Part shown: piece after piece, positions 1 to 5,806 of the stretch
How positions within the stretch are numbered: position 1 is the stretch's first letter
Layout: the number at the start of each line of letters is the position of its first letter
Source of the DNA: Candidatus Bathycorpusculum sp.
Lineage (GTDB): Archaea > Thermoproteota > Bathyarchaeia > Bathyarchaeales > Bathycorpusculaceae
Assembly: GCA_009779045.1 (NCBI GenBank)
Contig: WREZ01000011.1
Coordinates: forward strand, 1-14,419
Direction: 5' to 3'
Length of the DNA stretch: 14,419 nucleotides
Position numbers and translations under genes: made by a program
Notes under the pieces: model-generated
Seen by the model: the letters and a program-made list of their open reading frames with translations, nothing else
Databases searched by the model: none
Told to the model about the DNA's origin: nothing

Positions 1-1
1 A

Positions 2-793
2 CTTTTAATTGTTTCTTTAATTGTAGTTGTTGTGTTACTGGTTTCTTTGTTGGCTTATCAGTCTTTAGTTGTAACCAATGGTTCTGTACGCGTTAAAAAC
101 GCGGCTGAGTTAAGAGATGCTGTTAATAAAGCAGAGGTTGGGGTACATGTTGATATTGTTCTTACTAAAGATATTTCTCTTGGTCCTGAGCTTACTATTC
201 CTGCAGGTGCAGACATTACATTAAAAAGTGCTGGCGGAAGGGGCTTTTTTAGGCTGATTGGACTGGATGGACAAAATGTTATCACTATTATGAGTGGTGG
301 ACGGTTGACGCTTGATGGGATTATTGTAATGCATGAGAATGGTGATAGGGGGTTGGGCGTATCTGTTTTTGGGGGTACACTTATTATGGTTAATGGAGAG
401 ATTTCCGGTAACACAGATGATCGTGGTGGTGGCGTAAATATTAGTGCTGAGGGTGTTTTTGAGTTTGTTGGCGGTGTGATTTCGGGTAATGCTGCAACAT
501 GGGGTGGTGGAGTGTATAATTGGGGTACATTTGAAATGTATGGTGGCAAAATTTCTGGTAACACAGCCACACTTACATATGCATGGGCCCATAATGGCGG
601 TTATGGCGGTGGCGTATACATGATGTATGGCTCCTTTAGTATGTCAGGTGGTGAGATTTCAGGTAACACCGCTTTACAGAGTGGTGGCGGTGTATACATT
701 GATGGCACTATGAACTCTTTTGAACGGTTAGGTGGTGAGATTTCAGGTAACACCGCTAACATAGATAACGATGTGGGTAACGGAACCGAGTAA
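2..793 (+). CDS. Beta-helix repeat surface protein (5' end outside window)
   Basis: Partial gene. The frame stays open to the left edge, and the GTG at 32 is only an internal codon of a hydrophobic stretch (codons from base 2 read LLIVSLIVVV and continue into VLLVSLLAYQS), so this is a signal peptide or membrane anchor whose beginning lies outside. The rest is a secreted right-handed parallel beta-helix. Counting from the GTG at 32, ISGN repeats occur at residues 124-127, 150-153, 174-177, 209-212 and 237-240, usually followed by GGGVY. Such GGxISGNTA repeats are known from adhesin-like or polymorphic-membrane-protein-like proteins of gut bacteria and methanogens, and I infer a cell-surface binding role. 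The protein stops right after a repeat with a short polar tail and no visible C-terminal anchor or sorting signal, so it may be shortened. No ligand can be named. Horizontal origin is possible but not shown. Confidence 0.8.
   Translation, partial: LLIVSLIVVVVLLVSLLAYQSLVVTNGSVRVKNAAELRDAVNKAEVGVHVDIVLTKDISLGPELTIPAGADITLKSAGGRGFFRLIGLDGQNVITIMSGGRLTLDGIIVMHENGDRGLGVSVFGGTLIMVNGEISGNTDDRGGGVNISAEGVFEFVGGVISGNAATWGGGVYNWGTFEMYGGKISGNTATLTYAWAHNGGYGGGVYMMYGSFSMSGGEISGNTALQSGGGVYIDGTMNSFERLGGEISGNTANIDNDVGNGTE
646..757 (+). repeat. 28-bp exact direct repeat inside the beta-helix gene
   Basis: Bases 646-673 and 730-757 are identical over 28 bp, beginning AGGTGGTGAGATTTC. They are 84 bp (28 codons) apart and in frame, and each encodes a GGEISGNTA repeat. 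The three upstream ISGN copies differ at synonymous and other positions, so these two look recently duplicated or homogenised. Confidence 0.9.
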
Positions 794-822
794 ACAGGAT
801 TATCAGCGTAAATACTTTACAA

Positions 823-1033
823 CCCTAACTTCCCAAAATTAAGCAACATATTTCGGCCATAAGTCGTGTTTATCAGCCATTTTTACAATTAGATCCATAT
901 TTAACCTTTTAGGGATGTGTCTATATTACTTATTTAAGTAATGTGTTGTTTCCATAAAAAAGCTTCCATTGTAAAAATAACGTAAAAACAAGCTCAGAAC
1001 CAAAAACATATTACTTAAATCAGGAAGTTAGGG
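823..1033. repeat. Long imperfect inverted repeat in a 398-bp non-coding region
   Basis: The gap 794-1191 has no convincing gene. It holds a symmetric structure centred near 928. CCCTAACTTCC at 823-833 is the exact reverse complement of 1023-1033, and ATTTTTACAAT at 879-889 is the exact reverse complement of 968-978. Between these anchors the arms share TTAAG-AA-AT spaced elements, and many of the differences are transitions that would still allow G-U pairs in RNA. Near the centre sits ATTACTTATTTAAGTAAT (925-942) with 8-bp arms. It could be a decayed MITE-like element or a transcribed long hairpin. No target-site duplication is obvious. Confidence 0.6.
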
Positions 1034-1163
1034 ATAAATTGTTGTTATCCTGTTGGAGTCAATAATGGGTATACTTATTGTTTTATCGTTAAACTGTTCT
1101 TATTTTTAGTGAGGGTTATTGGATGTTAATTGTTGAAAATTGAGAAGGGTTAGGGGGTTAGTT

Positions 1164-1187
1164 GGAGTTATGGTGTTCCATAACTTT
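1164..1187 (-). terminator. Hairpin just downstream of the synthase gene
   Basis: AGTTATGG (1166-1173) pairs with CCATAACT (1178-1185) around a 4-nt loop, and two further G-T pairs are possible. It begins within a few bases of the stop codon of the minus-strand synthase gene. No strong T-run follows on the minus strand, so it could be a 3'-end stabiliser rather than a true terminator. Confidence 0.35.
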
Positions 1188-1191
1188 GGGG

Positions 1192-2412
1192 TTATTGTGT
1201 GATTTTTAGGTCTTGGAGGATTTTTTTGAATTCGTCGTCGTTTAGTGAGGCGCGTCGGCCGTTTGCGTATATGTTTTTGACTGTGTCTACGACTGTGGCG
1301 ATGTTTTGGTCATCTGGTTCTGTGCCGGTGATTTCAGTTATTTTGTGTTTGATTATGCCTTTGCCACTTTGCTTGCCTATGGTTAGTCTGCGTTTGTTAC
1401 CCACAAGTTCTGGTGGGTATGGTTCGTAAGTCCAGGGGTTGCTTAGGACACCGTGAGTGTGTATGCCTGATTCGTGGGCAAAGCCATAGTCGCCAATGAT
1501 GGCCTTGTTAGGGGGCAGGTGGAAACCTGTGGCGTGGCTGATGTAGTCTGCTGTTTGTTTTAGTTTCTCTGTTTTGCCTTCAAATTTGCGTATGCCATAG
1601 TGTAAATACAGGTTTAAGATGACTTTTTCTGTTTCAGCATTACCTGCGCGTTCGCCAATACCTAGATATGTTGTGCTTGCGTAAATTTTTTCCCAGACAC
1701 CTTGAGCGGCTTTAATGGCCGCTATAGTGTTTCCAACGGCATTGCCAAAGTCATCGTGGGCGTGTATTTCTATGGCTTTGATTTTGGTTTCTTTTTTAAT
1801 TGCAACAACCTTAGCGGGGATGCCACTTGGCAGAGGTGCATCATCACCTGAGAGGCCGATGCCTACAGTGTCACAAACACGATAACATTCTGCACCTGCA
1901 TCAGCAACACTGTTAATTAGTTTAGATTCAAAAGTCCAGTCTGCTCGTGTACTATCTTCGCCGTGAACAAATGTGCGCAAACCACAGGTTTTTGCGGCAT
2001 ATTCGGTTACATCAATTAGGTTAGCGAGGATTTGTTCACGAGTTTTTTCAGGCCATTTTGCTTGGAAATGCATGTCTGAAACGGGGTGAGAGATGCCTAC
2101 TTCATTGAAACCTAATTGTACTGCACTGTCAATGTCTTCTTTTACTGCACGACACCATGCTGCAATTCTCATGTCTAGTTTTTGGTTTAGGATGAGTTTT
2201 GCGGCTTGTTTGTCAGGTTCTTGATAGTGGAATAATTCGATTCTTTCTACGCCTATTTCGCTTAATAGTTTAGCTATTTGTGCGGCGTCTTGTGGTCCAA
2301 CGGCTAGGCCAGGCATTTGAATGCCGTCTCTTAATGTGCTATCGTCGATTATTGGCTCTGTTTTGAGTTCAGGAAGTTTGAAATAAAATTGATTTAACTC
2401 CAATTTTTGCAT
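1192..2412 (-). CDS. Homocitrate synthase / 2-isopropylmalate synthase family enzyme
   Basis: A 406-residue member of the LeuA/HCS superfamily (HMGL-like TIM barrel), which condenses acetyl-CoA with a 2-oxo acid. Visible motifs: DSTLRDGIQ at 24-32 (metal-binding Asp and catalytic Arg), the metal-binding HAHDDFGNAVGN at 217-228, GIGERAGNAE at 251-260, FAHESGIHTHGV at 311-322 and LTIGKQSGK at 343-351. The C-terminus ends at about 406, so the long LeuA-type leucine-binding regulatory domain is absent. This favours homocitrate synthase (lysine via alpha-aminoadipate, or an AksA-like role) over feedback-regulated isopropylmalate synthase, but substrate cannot be settled from sequence alone. I31 stands where many relatives have Glu (DGEQ). 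The ATG at 2412 has GGAG only 2 nt upstream, an unusually short Shine-Dalgarno spacing. The gene appears monocistronic; downstream lies a hairpin and upstream a 188-bp control region. Confidence 0.85.
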   Translation of the reverse strand: MQKLELNQFYFKLPELKTEPIIDDSTLRDGIQMPGLAVGPQDAAQIAKLLSEIGVERIELFHYQEPDKQAAKLILNQKLDMRIAAWCRAVKEDIDSAVQLGFNEVGISHPVSDMHFQAKWPEKTREQILANLIDVTEYAAKTCGLRTFVHGEDSTRADWTFESKLINSVADAGAECYRVCDTVGIGLSGDDAPLPSGIPAKVVAIKKETKIKAIEIHAHDDFGNAVGNTIAAIKAAQGVWEKIYASTTYLGIGERAGNAETEKVILNLYLHYGIRKFEGKTEKLKQTADYISHATGFHLPPNKAIIGDYGFAHESGIHTHGVLSNPWTYEPYPPELVGNKRRLTIGKQSGKGIIKHKITEITGTEPDDQNIATVVDTVKNIYANGRRASLNDDEFKKILQDLKITQ

Positions 2413-2445
2413 CTCTCCGTTTACTTTATGCTTTTCTCAAACATA

Positions 2446-2530
2446 ATGTAATGTTAGGTAATATTTCTGTGACATTGATAAACATTACTATATAGATTTA
2501 ACAACCTTATCAAACAGTTTAACATTACAT
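2446..2530 (-). promoter_or_regulatory. Putative control region of the synthase gene
   Basis: On the minus strand a TATA-like CTATATAG lies at 2488-2495, which would place transcription start near 2465. ATGTAATGTTA (2446-2456) and its exact inverse TAACATTACAT (2520-2530) flank the TATA box, and a third AAACATTACTA copy lies at 2480-2490. The near-palindrome AATGTTAGGTAATATT (about 2450-2465) would overlap the start site. The arrangement looks like operator sites around an archaeal core promoter. No regulator is known, and AT-rich background makes chance matches possible. Confidence 0.4.
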
Positions 2531-2601
2531 ACTGTCGTTTATCTTGTCACACAGCAAATAAAACCTTTACATATAACAAAAAAGTAAACACACATTAAAT
2601 A

Positions 2602-2913
2602 CTAAAAATGTTTAAGCAAAGCCTTAATGGTTCCTGAAACCGCCAAAACATGCACAGAAGCCGGCATACCCGCAACACGTATAATACAAGCCAAAGAAGC
2701 CCTAACAAAATCCAACGTTTCAAGCGAAGTACGAACAACAACAATTTTACAAGAAACATCAAAATTAATCAAAGCCATACTAGTCAAACTAGCGCCCACC
2801 TCACCATAAAGCCGCGTAACAGACCCCCAAATAGCATCCATTAACTCTTTTTCAGAGGGCACACCTTCCATTTCCACTTGCAATGCCAAATAACGCCGCT
2901 TCACCCGCTTCAC
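2602..2913 (-). CDS. rnp2: Ribonuclease P protein component 2 (Pop5)
   Basis: Small archaeal RNase P subunit of 103 residues from the start chosen here. Pop5 pairs with Rpp30 on the catalytic domain of RNase P RNA during tRNA 5'-end maturation. The N-terminal KRVKRRYLAL is the typical basic Pop5 opening, followed by the alpha/beta fold with ALINFDVSCKIVVVRT in the middle. The frame extends to a TTG at 2922, but AAGGAGG (2924-2930) leaves no spacing for it. The GTG at 2911-2913 lies 10 nt after that Shine-Dalgarno and overlaps the TGA of the upstream Rpp30 gene as GTGA, the classic coupled arrangement, so I place the start there. It is the last gene of the operon; the proteasome and exosome genes that often follow in other archaea are not present here. 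Its sense strand is G+T-rich, unlike the A+C-rich 5' genes of the same operon. Confidence 0.85.
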   Translation of the reverse strand: MKRVKRRYLALQVEMEGVPSEKELMDAIWGSVTRLYGEVGASLTSMALINFDVSCKIVVVRTSLETLDFVRASLACIIRVAGMPASVHVLAVSGTIKALLKHF

Positions 2914-3644
2914 AGACCACAAACCTCCTTAACAATACGCACTCCTGGAGCAACAAAATTGCTACACAGCTTTTCACGATTACGTAAAACAATAGCTAAA
3001 GGATTAGACGAAACAGCATTTAAACCCTCAACAATATCTAACCCAAATATGTAGGATAAACTTGCCATGTCACGTGGCATACGCATAAAACGTTCTTCAT
3101 TTACACCACTGGAAACAATCAAGGGTACACCAAAAGTTTTGGCAATTGTAATTTCACGCCGTAAACAAGCCAGAAAACGAATACGCGCTGGGCCTTCTAA
3201 AGTAAACAATGGTTTAACATCAATTTCTAAAGCTGCATTGCCACTACGAGCAAGTTCAGCCTCAGAACGATCAAAAAAGCGGTTACGATAGTCAAGATTG
3301 GGAAAATTCAACAAGTCTACCCGACGATCTTTGGCAGCTTGACGAGAAAGCTCTTTATTATCGCAAAGAACGCAAATTATGTCAAATTTACGTCTTAATC
3401 GGCGTAGACTATTCATAAGGTCATTTTCGTTTCGAGGATACAAATCCGCTCTTAAAACAGGTTCGATGCCGGAAGTTTTACAAACTGTTGTTAGGTTCTC
3501 AATTTCACTTGTCGTTGGTTCAAAAGAAAAAGGGACTGCTATGTAGCGATAACCAAAATTTGTTGCGCGCTGTATTGTATTTTGAAGGGTTTGTGTGTCT
3601 TTTGGGTTAATTTTTAGGTGTAGGTCAGCAAATAAGCGTTTCAT
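2910..3644 (-). CDS. rnp3: Ribonuclease P protein component 3 (Rpp30)
   Basis: A 244-residue PHP-like TIM-barrel protein, the normal length for archaeal Rpp30. It forms a complex with Pop5 and supports the catalytic domain of RNase P RNA in 5'-processing of pre-tRNA. Diagnostic segments: FADLHL at 5-10, KDRRVDLLNFP at 105-115, ALEIDVKPLF at 138-147 and VSSG at 177-180. The PHP metal ligands are incomplete, as expected for this non-enzymatic branch. Its ATG overlaps the TGA of the upstream COG1325 gene (ATGA), and its own TGA overlaps the GTG of pop5, so the three are probably translationally coupled. The base composition changes partway through this gene, roughly 3400-3500. Confidence 0.92.
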   Translation of the reverse strand: MKRLFADLHLKINPKDTQTLQNTIQRATNFGYRYIAVPFSFEPTTSEIENLTTVCKTSGIEPVLRADLYPRNENDLMNSLRRLRRKFDIICVLCDNKELSRQAAKDRRVDLLNFPNLDYRNRFFDRSEAELARSGNAALEIDVKPLFTLEGPARIRFLACLRREITIAKTFGVPLIVSSGVNEERFMRMPRDMASLSYIFGLDIVEGLNAVSSNPLAIVLRNREKLCSNFVAPGVRIVKEVCGL

Positions 3645-4087
3645 GGTAGTAACCCAGATTTTTTGAGAATCTCTATTATTTCTTCATGTGTTTTATTTTT
3701 GAAGTGAATTTTAAAGTGGATGGGATCGTTTTGTGTGAATTTAATTTTGCCTAGTAATGCTGCTTGTTTGTCAAAGCGTAGGTATAAGTTGGTTTTGTCT
3801 ATATGTAGCTGGAGGTTGTTGTTTAGGGTGTCTTTGTCTATGGCGTTTATGTTTTGACCTATTTTTTCAAGTAGGGTGGGTAGGTGTTTTTTTTCGGTTA
3901 GTTGGGTTGTAAAAAGGGTGATAGAGTTCCCGTGATGTCCTGTTAAATTGTTTTTTTCGAATTGTACAGTTTCAGATAGTTCTGTTGGTAGTAGTTTATG
4001 TAGTGCTGATAGGACTTTTTCTGGGTCTTCTGTGGCGTGAGCAAAGGCTCTTAAATCGATATAGTTGACAAGTGATTTTTGGGACAT
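3641..4087 (-). CDS. COG1325-type RNA-binding protein (predicted exosome-associated)
   Basis: A 148-residue protein of the archaeal RNA-binding family PF01877/COG1325. The N-terminus reads VNYIDLRAFAHATEDPEKVLSAL and the middle has GHHGNSITLF, both characteristic. The family adopts a ribosomal-L5-like fold and is predicted to act with the RNA exosome or in rRNA/tRNA handling; no exact role is proven. It lies between eL13 (43 nt upstream) and rnp3 (4-nt overlap), the usual neighbourhood of this family. The ATG is preceded by GGTG with short spacing. The coding strand is strongly A+C-rich, giving many Lys, Asn, Thr and His codons, in contrast to pop5 in the same operon. Confidence 0.8.
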   Translation of the reverse strand: MSQKSLVNYIDLRAFAHATEDPEKVLSALHKLLPTELSETVQFEKNNLTGHHGNSITLFTTQLTEKKHLPTLLEKIGQNINAIDKDTLNNNLQLHIDKTNLYLRFDKQAALLGKIKFTQNDPIHFKIHFKNKTHEEIIEILKKSGLLP

Positions 4088-4130
4088 TGGGCACCGAGTT
4101 CTTTTGACTTATAGCATTATTTAGCTAAAT

Positions 4131-4337
4131 TTATGCTTCAGTCTTTTTGTCAGCTATACGGCTTAAGGTTTCAATGTTGCTTTCGTGTTCGCTTTTGCGT
4201 CGAAAGTCAACGGGTATGCCTAATTGTTTAGCTTGAAAGCAGGTTATGCCTGCTTTTGTTAACTCGTTTGGGCTAAAACCTCTGCCTTTTTTTGTTTTGC
4301 CATCGGGTTTTTGGATAACGGGTTTTATGTTACACAT
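4131..4337 (-). CDS. rpl13e: Large ribosomal subunit protein eL13 (short archaeal form)
   Basis: A 68-residue protein recognisable as the archaeal eL13 core: KGRGFSPNELTKAG (residues about 17-30), then AKQLGIPVDFRRKSEHESNIETL. eL13 is a 60S/50S protein that in archaea is confined to TACK-like lineages and their relatives, so this gene carries taxonomic weight. The start ATG lies 2 nt beyond the eL15 stop, with GGAGA about 9 nt upstream inside the last eL15 codons, which indicates translational coupling. The protein is short but complete from start to stop. Cys-2 and Cys-33 are present but do not form a zinc motif. Confidence 0.85.
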   Translation of the reverse strand: MCNIKPVIQKPDGKTKKGRGFSPNELTKAGITCFQAKQLGIPVDFRRKSEHESNIETLSRIADKKTEA

Positions 4338-4339
4338 GA

Positions 4340-4927
4340 TTATTGGTCTCCGTGTTTTCTTGCGCCTTTCCGGAGGCTTGGTCTAACTTTTTCTGCTCCG
4401 CGTCCACGGTTGCGTAATCCTCTTACTTGTTTACCTGCGCTAGTTAGGCTTCTAAAGACGCGGCTTGTGTGTTGACGTTCGGTAATCCAGTTTATGTCTT
4501 TATCTGCTTGTATAACTGGACTATGAGGGTCAACTAGTATTACTTCAAACCATTTGCTTCTTCCATCTTGACCAACCCAGTAGCTGTTTAGGACTTCTAA
4601 GTTAGGGAATTTTTTTGCCGTTCTTTCCTCGGCGATTAATCGGATACTTTTTGATGGTTTAAATTTTGCAACACCCATACGTTTTGGCCGTCTACCAGAG
4701 CGTGGTCTTATTTTACGTAGTCCACCACGTCTTACGCGTGTACGGACAACTACAAAGCCTTGTTTTGCTTTGTAACCTAGTTTACGGGCTTTATCGAGCC
4801 TTGTTGGATGTTCAATACGTGTTACGGTTGGTTGTCTTCTCCATTGCACTAAGCGTTGTCGCATTAGTTCTTCAACAAAGGAGTCTTCGGGCTTTGCCCA
4901 TTCATCTGCCATGTATTTGTAGGCCAT
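4340..4927 (-). CDS. rpl15e: Large ribosomal subunit protein eL15
   Basis: At 195 residues this matches the usual archaeal eL15 length. Recognisable parts: N-terminal [34 protein letters not shown] around 43-62; the Arg/Gly-rich [20 protein letters not shown]; and [22 protein letters not shown] near 113-132. eL15 binds 23S rRNA early in large-subunit assembly. It is first in the five-gene operon with eL13, COG1325, rnp3 and rnp2. The ATG at 4927 is preceded by AGGTG 7 nt upstream (4936-4940). That Shine-Dalgarno overlaps the TAG of a 22-codon reading frame in a GC-rich leader, so translation may be coupled or controlled there. Confidence 0.95.
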   Translation of the reverse strand: MAYKYMADEWAKPEDSFVEELMRQRLVQWRRQPTVTRIEHPTRLDKARKLGYKAKQGFVVVRTRVRRGGLRKIRPRSGRRPKRMGVAKFKPSKSIRLIAEERTAKKFPNLEVLNSYWVGQDGRSKWFEVILVDPHSPVIQADKDINWITERQHTSRVFRSLTSAGKQVRGLRNRGRGAEKVRPSLRKGARKHGDQ

Positions 4928-4938
4928 TTGTTTTTCAC

Positions 4939-5007
4939 CTAATGTATTATTTGTTTACGGTTCAGCCTTTCGGCCACATCCCTGCGGACATGTTTATCCG
5001 CCTGCAT
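4939..5007 (-). CDS. Candidate leader peptide / structured leader of the eL15 operon
   Basis: A 22-codon frame starts at the ATG 5005-5007 ([16 protein letters not shown]...) and ends at TAG 4939-4941, which overlaps the AGGTG of eL15. GGTG lies about 5 nt before its ATG. A TATA-like box at 5029-5040 would start transcription within a few bases of this ATG. The stretch 4958-5005 is 29/48 G+C, far above its surroundings. It can also fold: GCGGA (5001-4997) with TCCGC (4988-4984), and GGCC-GAAA-GGCT (4975-4964) with a GNRA tetraloop. So it may be a small basic peptide, an autoregulatory RNA leader, or both. I do not recognise homologues. Confidence 0.4.
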   Translation of the reverse strand: MQADKHVRRDVAERLNRKQIIH

Positions 5008-5028
5008 TTTTACACCAGATTACCATTG

Positions 5029-5040
5029 CATAAAATAAAC
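5029..5040 (-). promoter_or_regulatory. TATA box of the eL15 operon
   Basis: On the minus strand GTTTATTTTATG reads as an archaeal TATA element. About 25 nt downstream is the ATG of the leader frame (5007), giving an eL15 mRNA leader of about 80 nt. Upstream to 5198 the sequence is AT-rich and A+C-biased on the plus strand, with no gene that I can support. Confidence 0.5.
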
Positions 5041-5198
5041 CTTTCCAGAAAACAGGCACTCTTAATACGTCAACAGCAAACAAAGAAACAAAATAACCCA
5101 AAACATGACGCTCTGGATACTTCAATTAAAAGATGCGCCATTCAATAATTACAAAATATAGTTAATACATAAGTTAAGTGACAAAATAATTAAGAGGG

Positions 5199-5223
5199 AA
5201 AAATTGTTGTAAAAATAAAAATT
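5199..5223 (-). terminator. T-rich terminator after P1
   Basis: Reading the minus strand, the sequence 10 nt after the P1 stop is CAATTTTTATTTTTACAAC, then another T5 run. Poly-T stretches of this kind are the usual archaeal transcription stop signals. It separates P1 from the eL15 operon. Confidence 0.65.
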
Positions 5224-5233
5224 GAGGCGTTAT

Positions 5234-5554
5234 TTATCCGAATAATGCGCCTAATCCTTCTAGTGCTGCTTCTTCTTTGGCTTTTTCGTCTTCAGCTTTC
5301 TTCTTGTCATCTATTGGTGCGGCTACTTTAGCTTCATCACCTGTTGCGGGTGCTGCTGCTGGAACTGCGGCCATCATAGTTGGAGCTGCTTTAATTGCTT
5401 CATCAATGTTAACTTCACTAAGTGATGCAACGAGTGCTTTAACTTGTATTGTATCAACATTAATACCTGCTGCAGTAAGAACTTTTGTAACGGACTCTTC
5501 ATTAATTTCTTTACCTGCCTTGTGAAGGAGCATTGCTGCGTAAATGTTTTCCAT
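5234..5554 (-). CDS. rpl12: Ribosomal stalk protein P1 (archaeal L12)
   Basis: A 106-residue acidic stalk protein. Residues 1-57 form the helical dimerisation part ([20 protein letters not shown]). Then comes an Ala/Pro-rich hinge ([15 protein letters not shown]), a charged helix and the C-terminal GLGALFG that contacts translation GTPases such as aEF2 and aIF5B. Length and layout are those of archaeal P1. A clear GAGGTG lies about 7 nt before the ATG. In most archaea P1 follows L11, L1 and L10 in one operon; here those genes are absent and P1 has its own leader of roughly 140 nt and a T-rich terminator, so it appears to be transcribed alone. Confidence 0.95.
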   Translation of the reverse strand: MENIYAAMLLHKAGKEINEESVTKVLTAAGINVDTIQVKALVASLSEVNIDEAIKAAPTMMAAVPAAAPATGDEAKVAAPIDDKKKAEDEKAKEEAALEGLGALFG

Positions 5555-5575
5555 ATCTTTTCACCTCTTCATTAG

Positions 5576-5727
5576 ACTATTTTAACCATAGCGACATAAC
5601 TAACTAAAATAGTTAATGTCTTGAATTGCAGTTGACTGCATCATCTTGCCGCTTAAAAGAAAACCCTATGCCTTAATAACCTTTCGCAGCACAGATGTTA
5701 TGATTAGATAAAATATTACGTATAAAC
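5576..5727 (-). promoter_or_regulatory. P1 promoter and structured leader
   Basis: On the minus strand GTTTATA (5721-5727) is a good TATA box, placing transcription start near 5696 and leaving a leader of about 140 nt. The leader contains TGCAGT-CA-ACTGCA (5627-5640) and a hairpin of ACTATTTTA (5613-5605) with TAAAATAGT (5584-5576), ending about 8 nt before the GAGGTG ribosome site. Such a leader could allow control of stalk-protein synthesis, which is inference. The rest of the gap to 5806 shows nothing I can name. Confidence 0.45.
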
Positions 5728-5806
5728 AAATTTTTGCAGCATACCACAACATTACAATAGCATATTCTATGATGAGAGCAAAGGGCATGCTTTCAGTATA
5801 GAACCT

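Noticed and set aside
58-592. Long open frames on the minus strand across the beta-helix gene.
   Set aside because: They mirror the repetitive G-rich coding strand and show low-complexity Pro/Thr/Asn sequences without any recognisable domain.
400-760. Regular GGTGG...ATTTC repeats could suggest a CRISPR-like array.
   Set aside because: The units are in-frame protein repeats with variable length and no constant spacer size; they encode ISGNT beta-helix turns.
4960-4990. The GTGGCCGAAAGGCTGAACC stretch (minus strand) looks like the 5' part of a serine or leucine tRNA.
   Set aside because: No anticodon arm, variable arm, T-arm or matching acceptor strand follows; the sequence runs into the eL15 ribosome site.
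5072-5143. A 23-codon hydrophobic minus-strand frame with a TATA-like box upstream.
   Set aside because: No ribosome site, no coupling to a neighbour, and a Phe/Cys-rich sequence expected from T-rich DNA.
4666-5148. A 160-codon plus-strand frame across the eL15 5' end and leader.
   Set aside because: It is antisense to a certain ribosomal protein gene, and its product has no family features.
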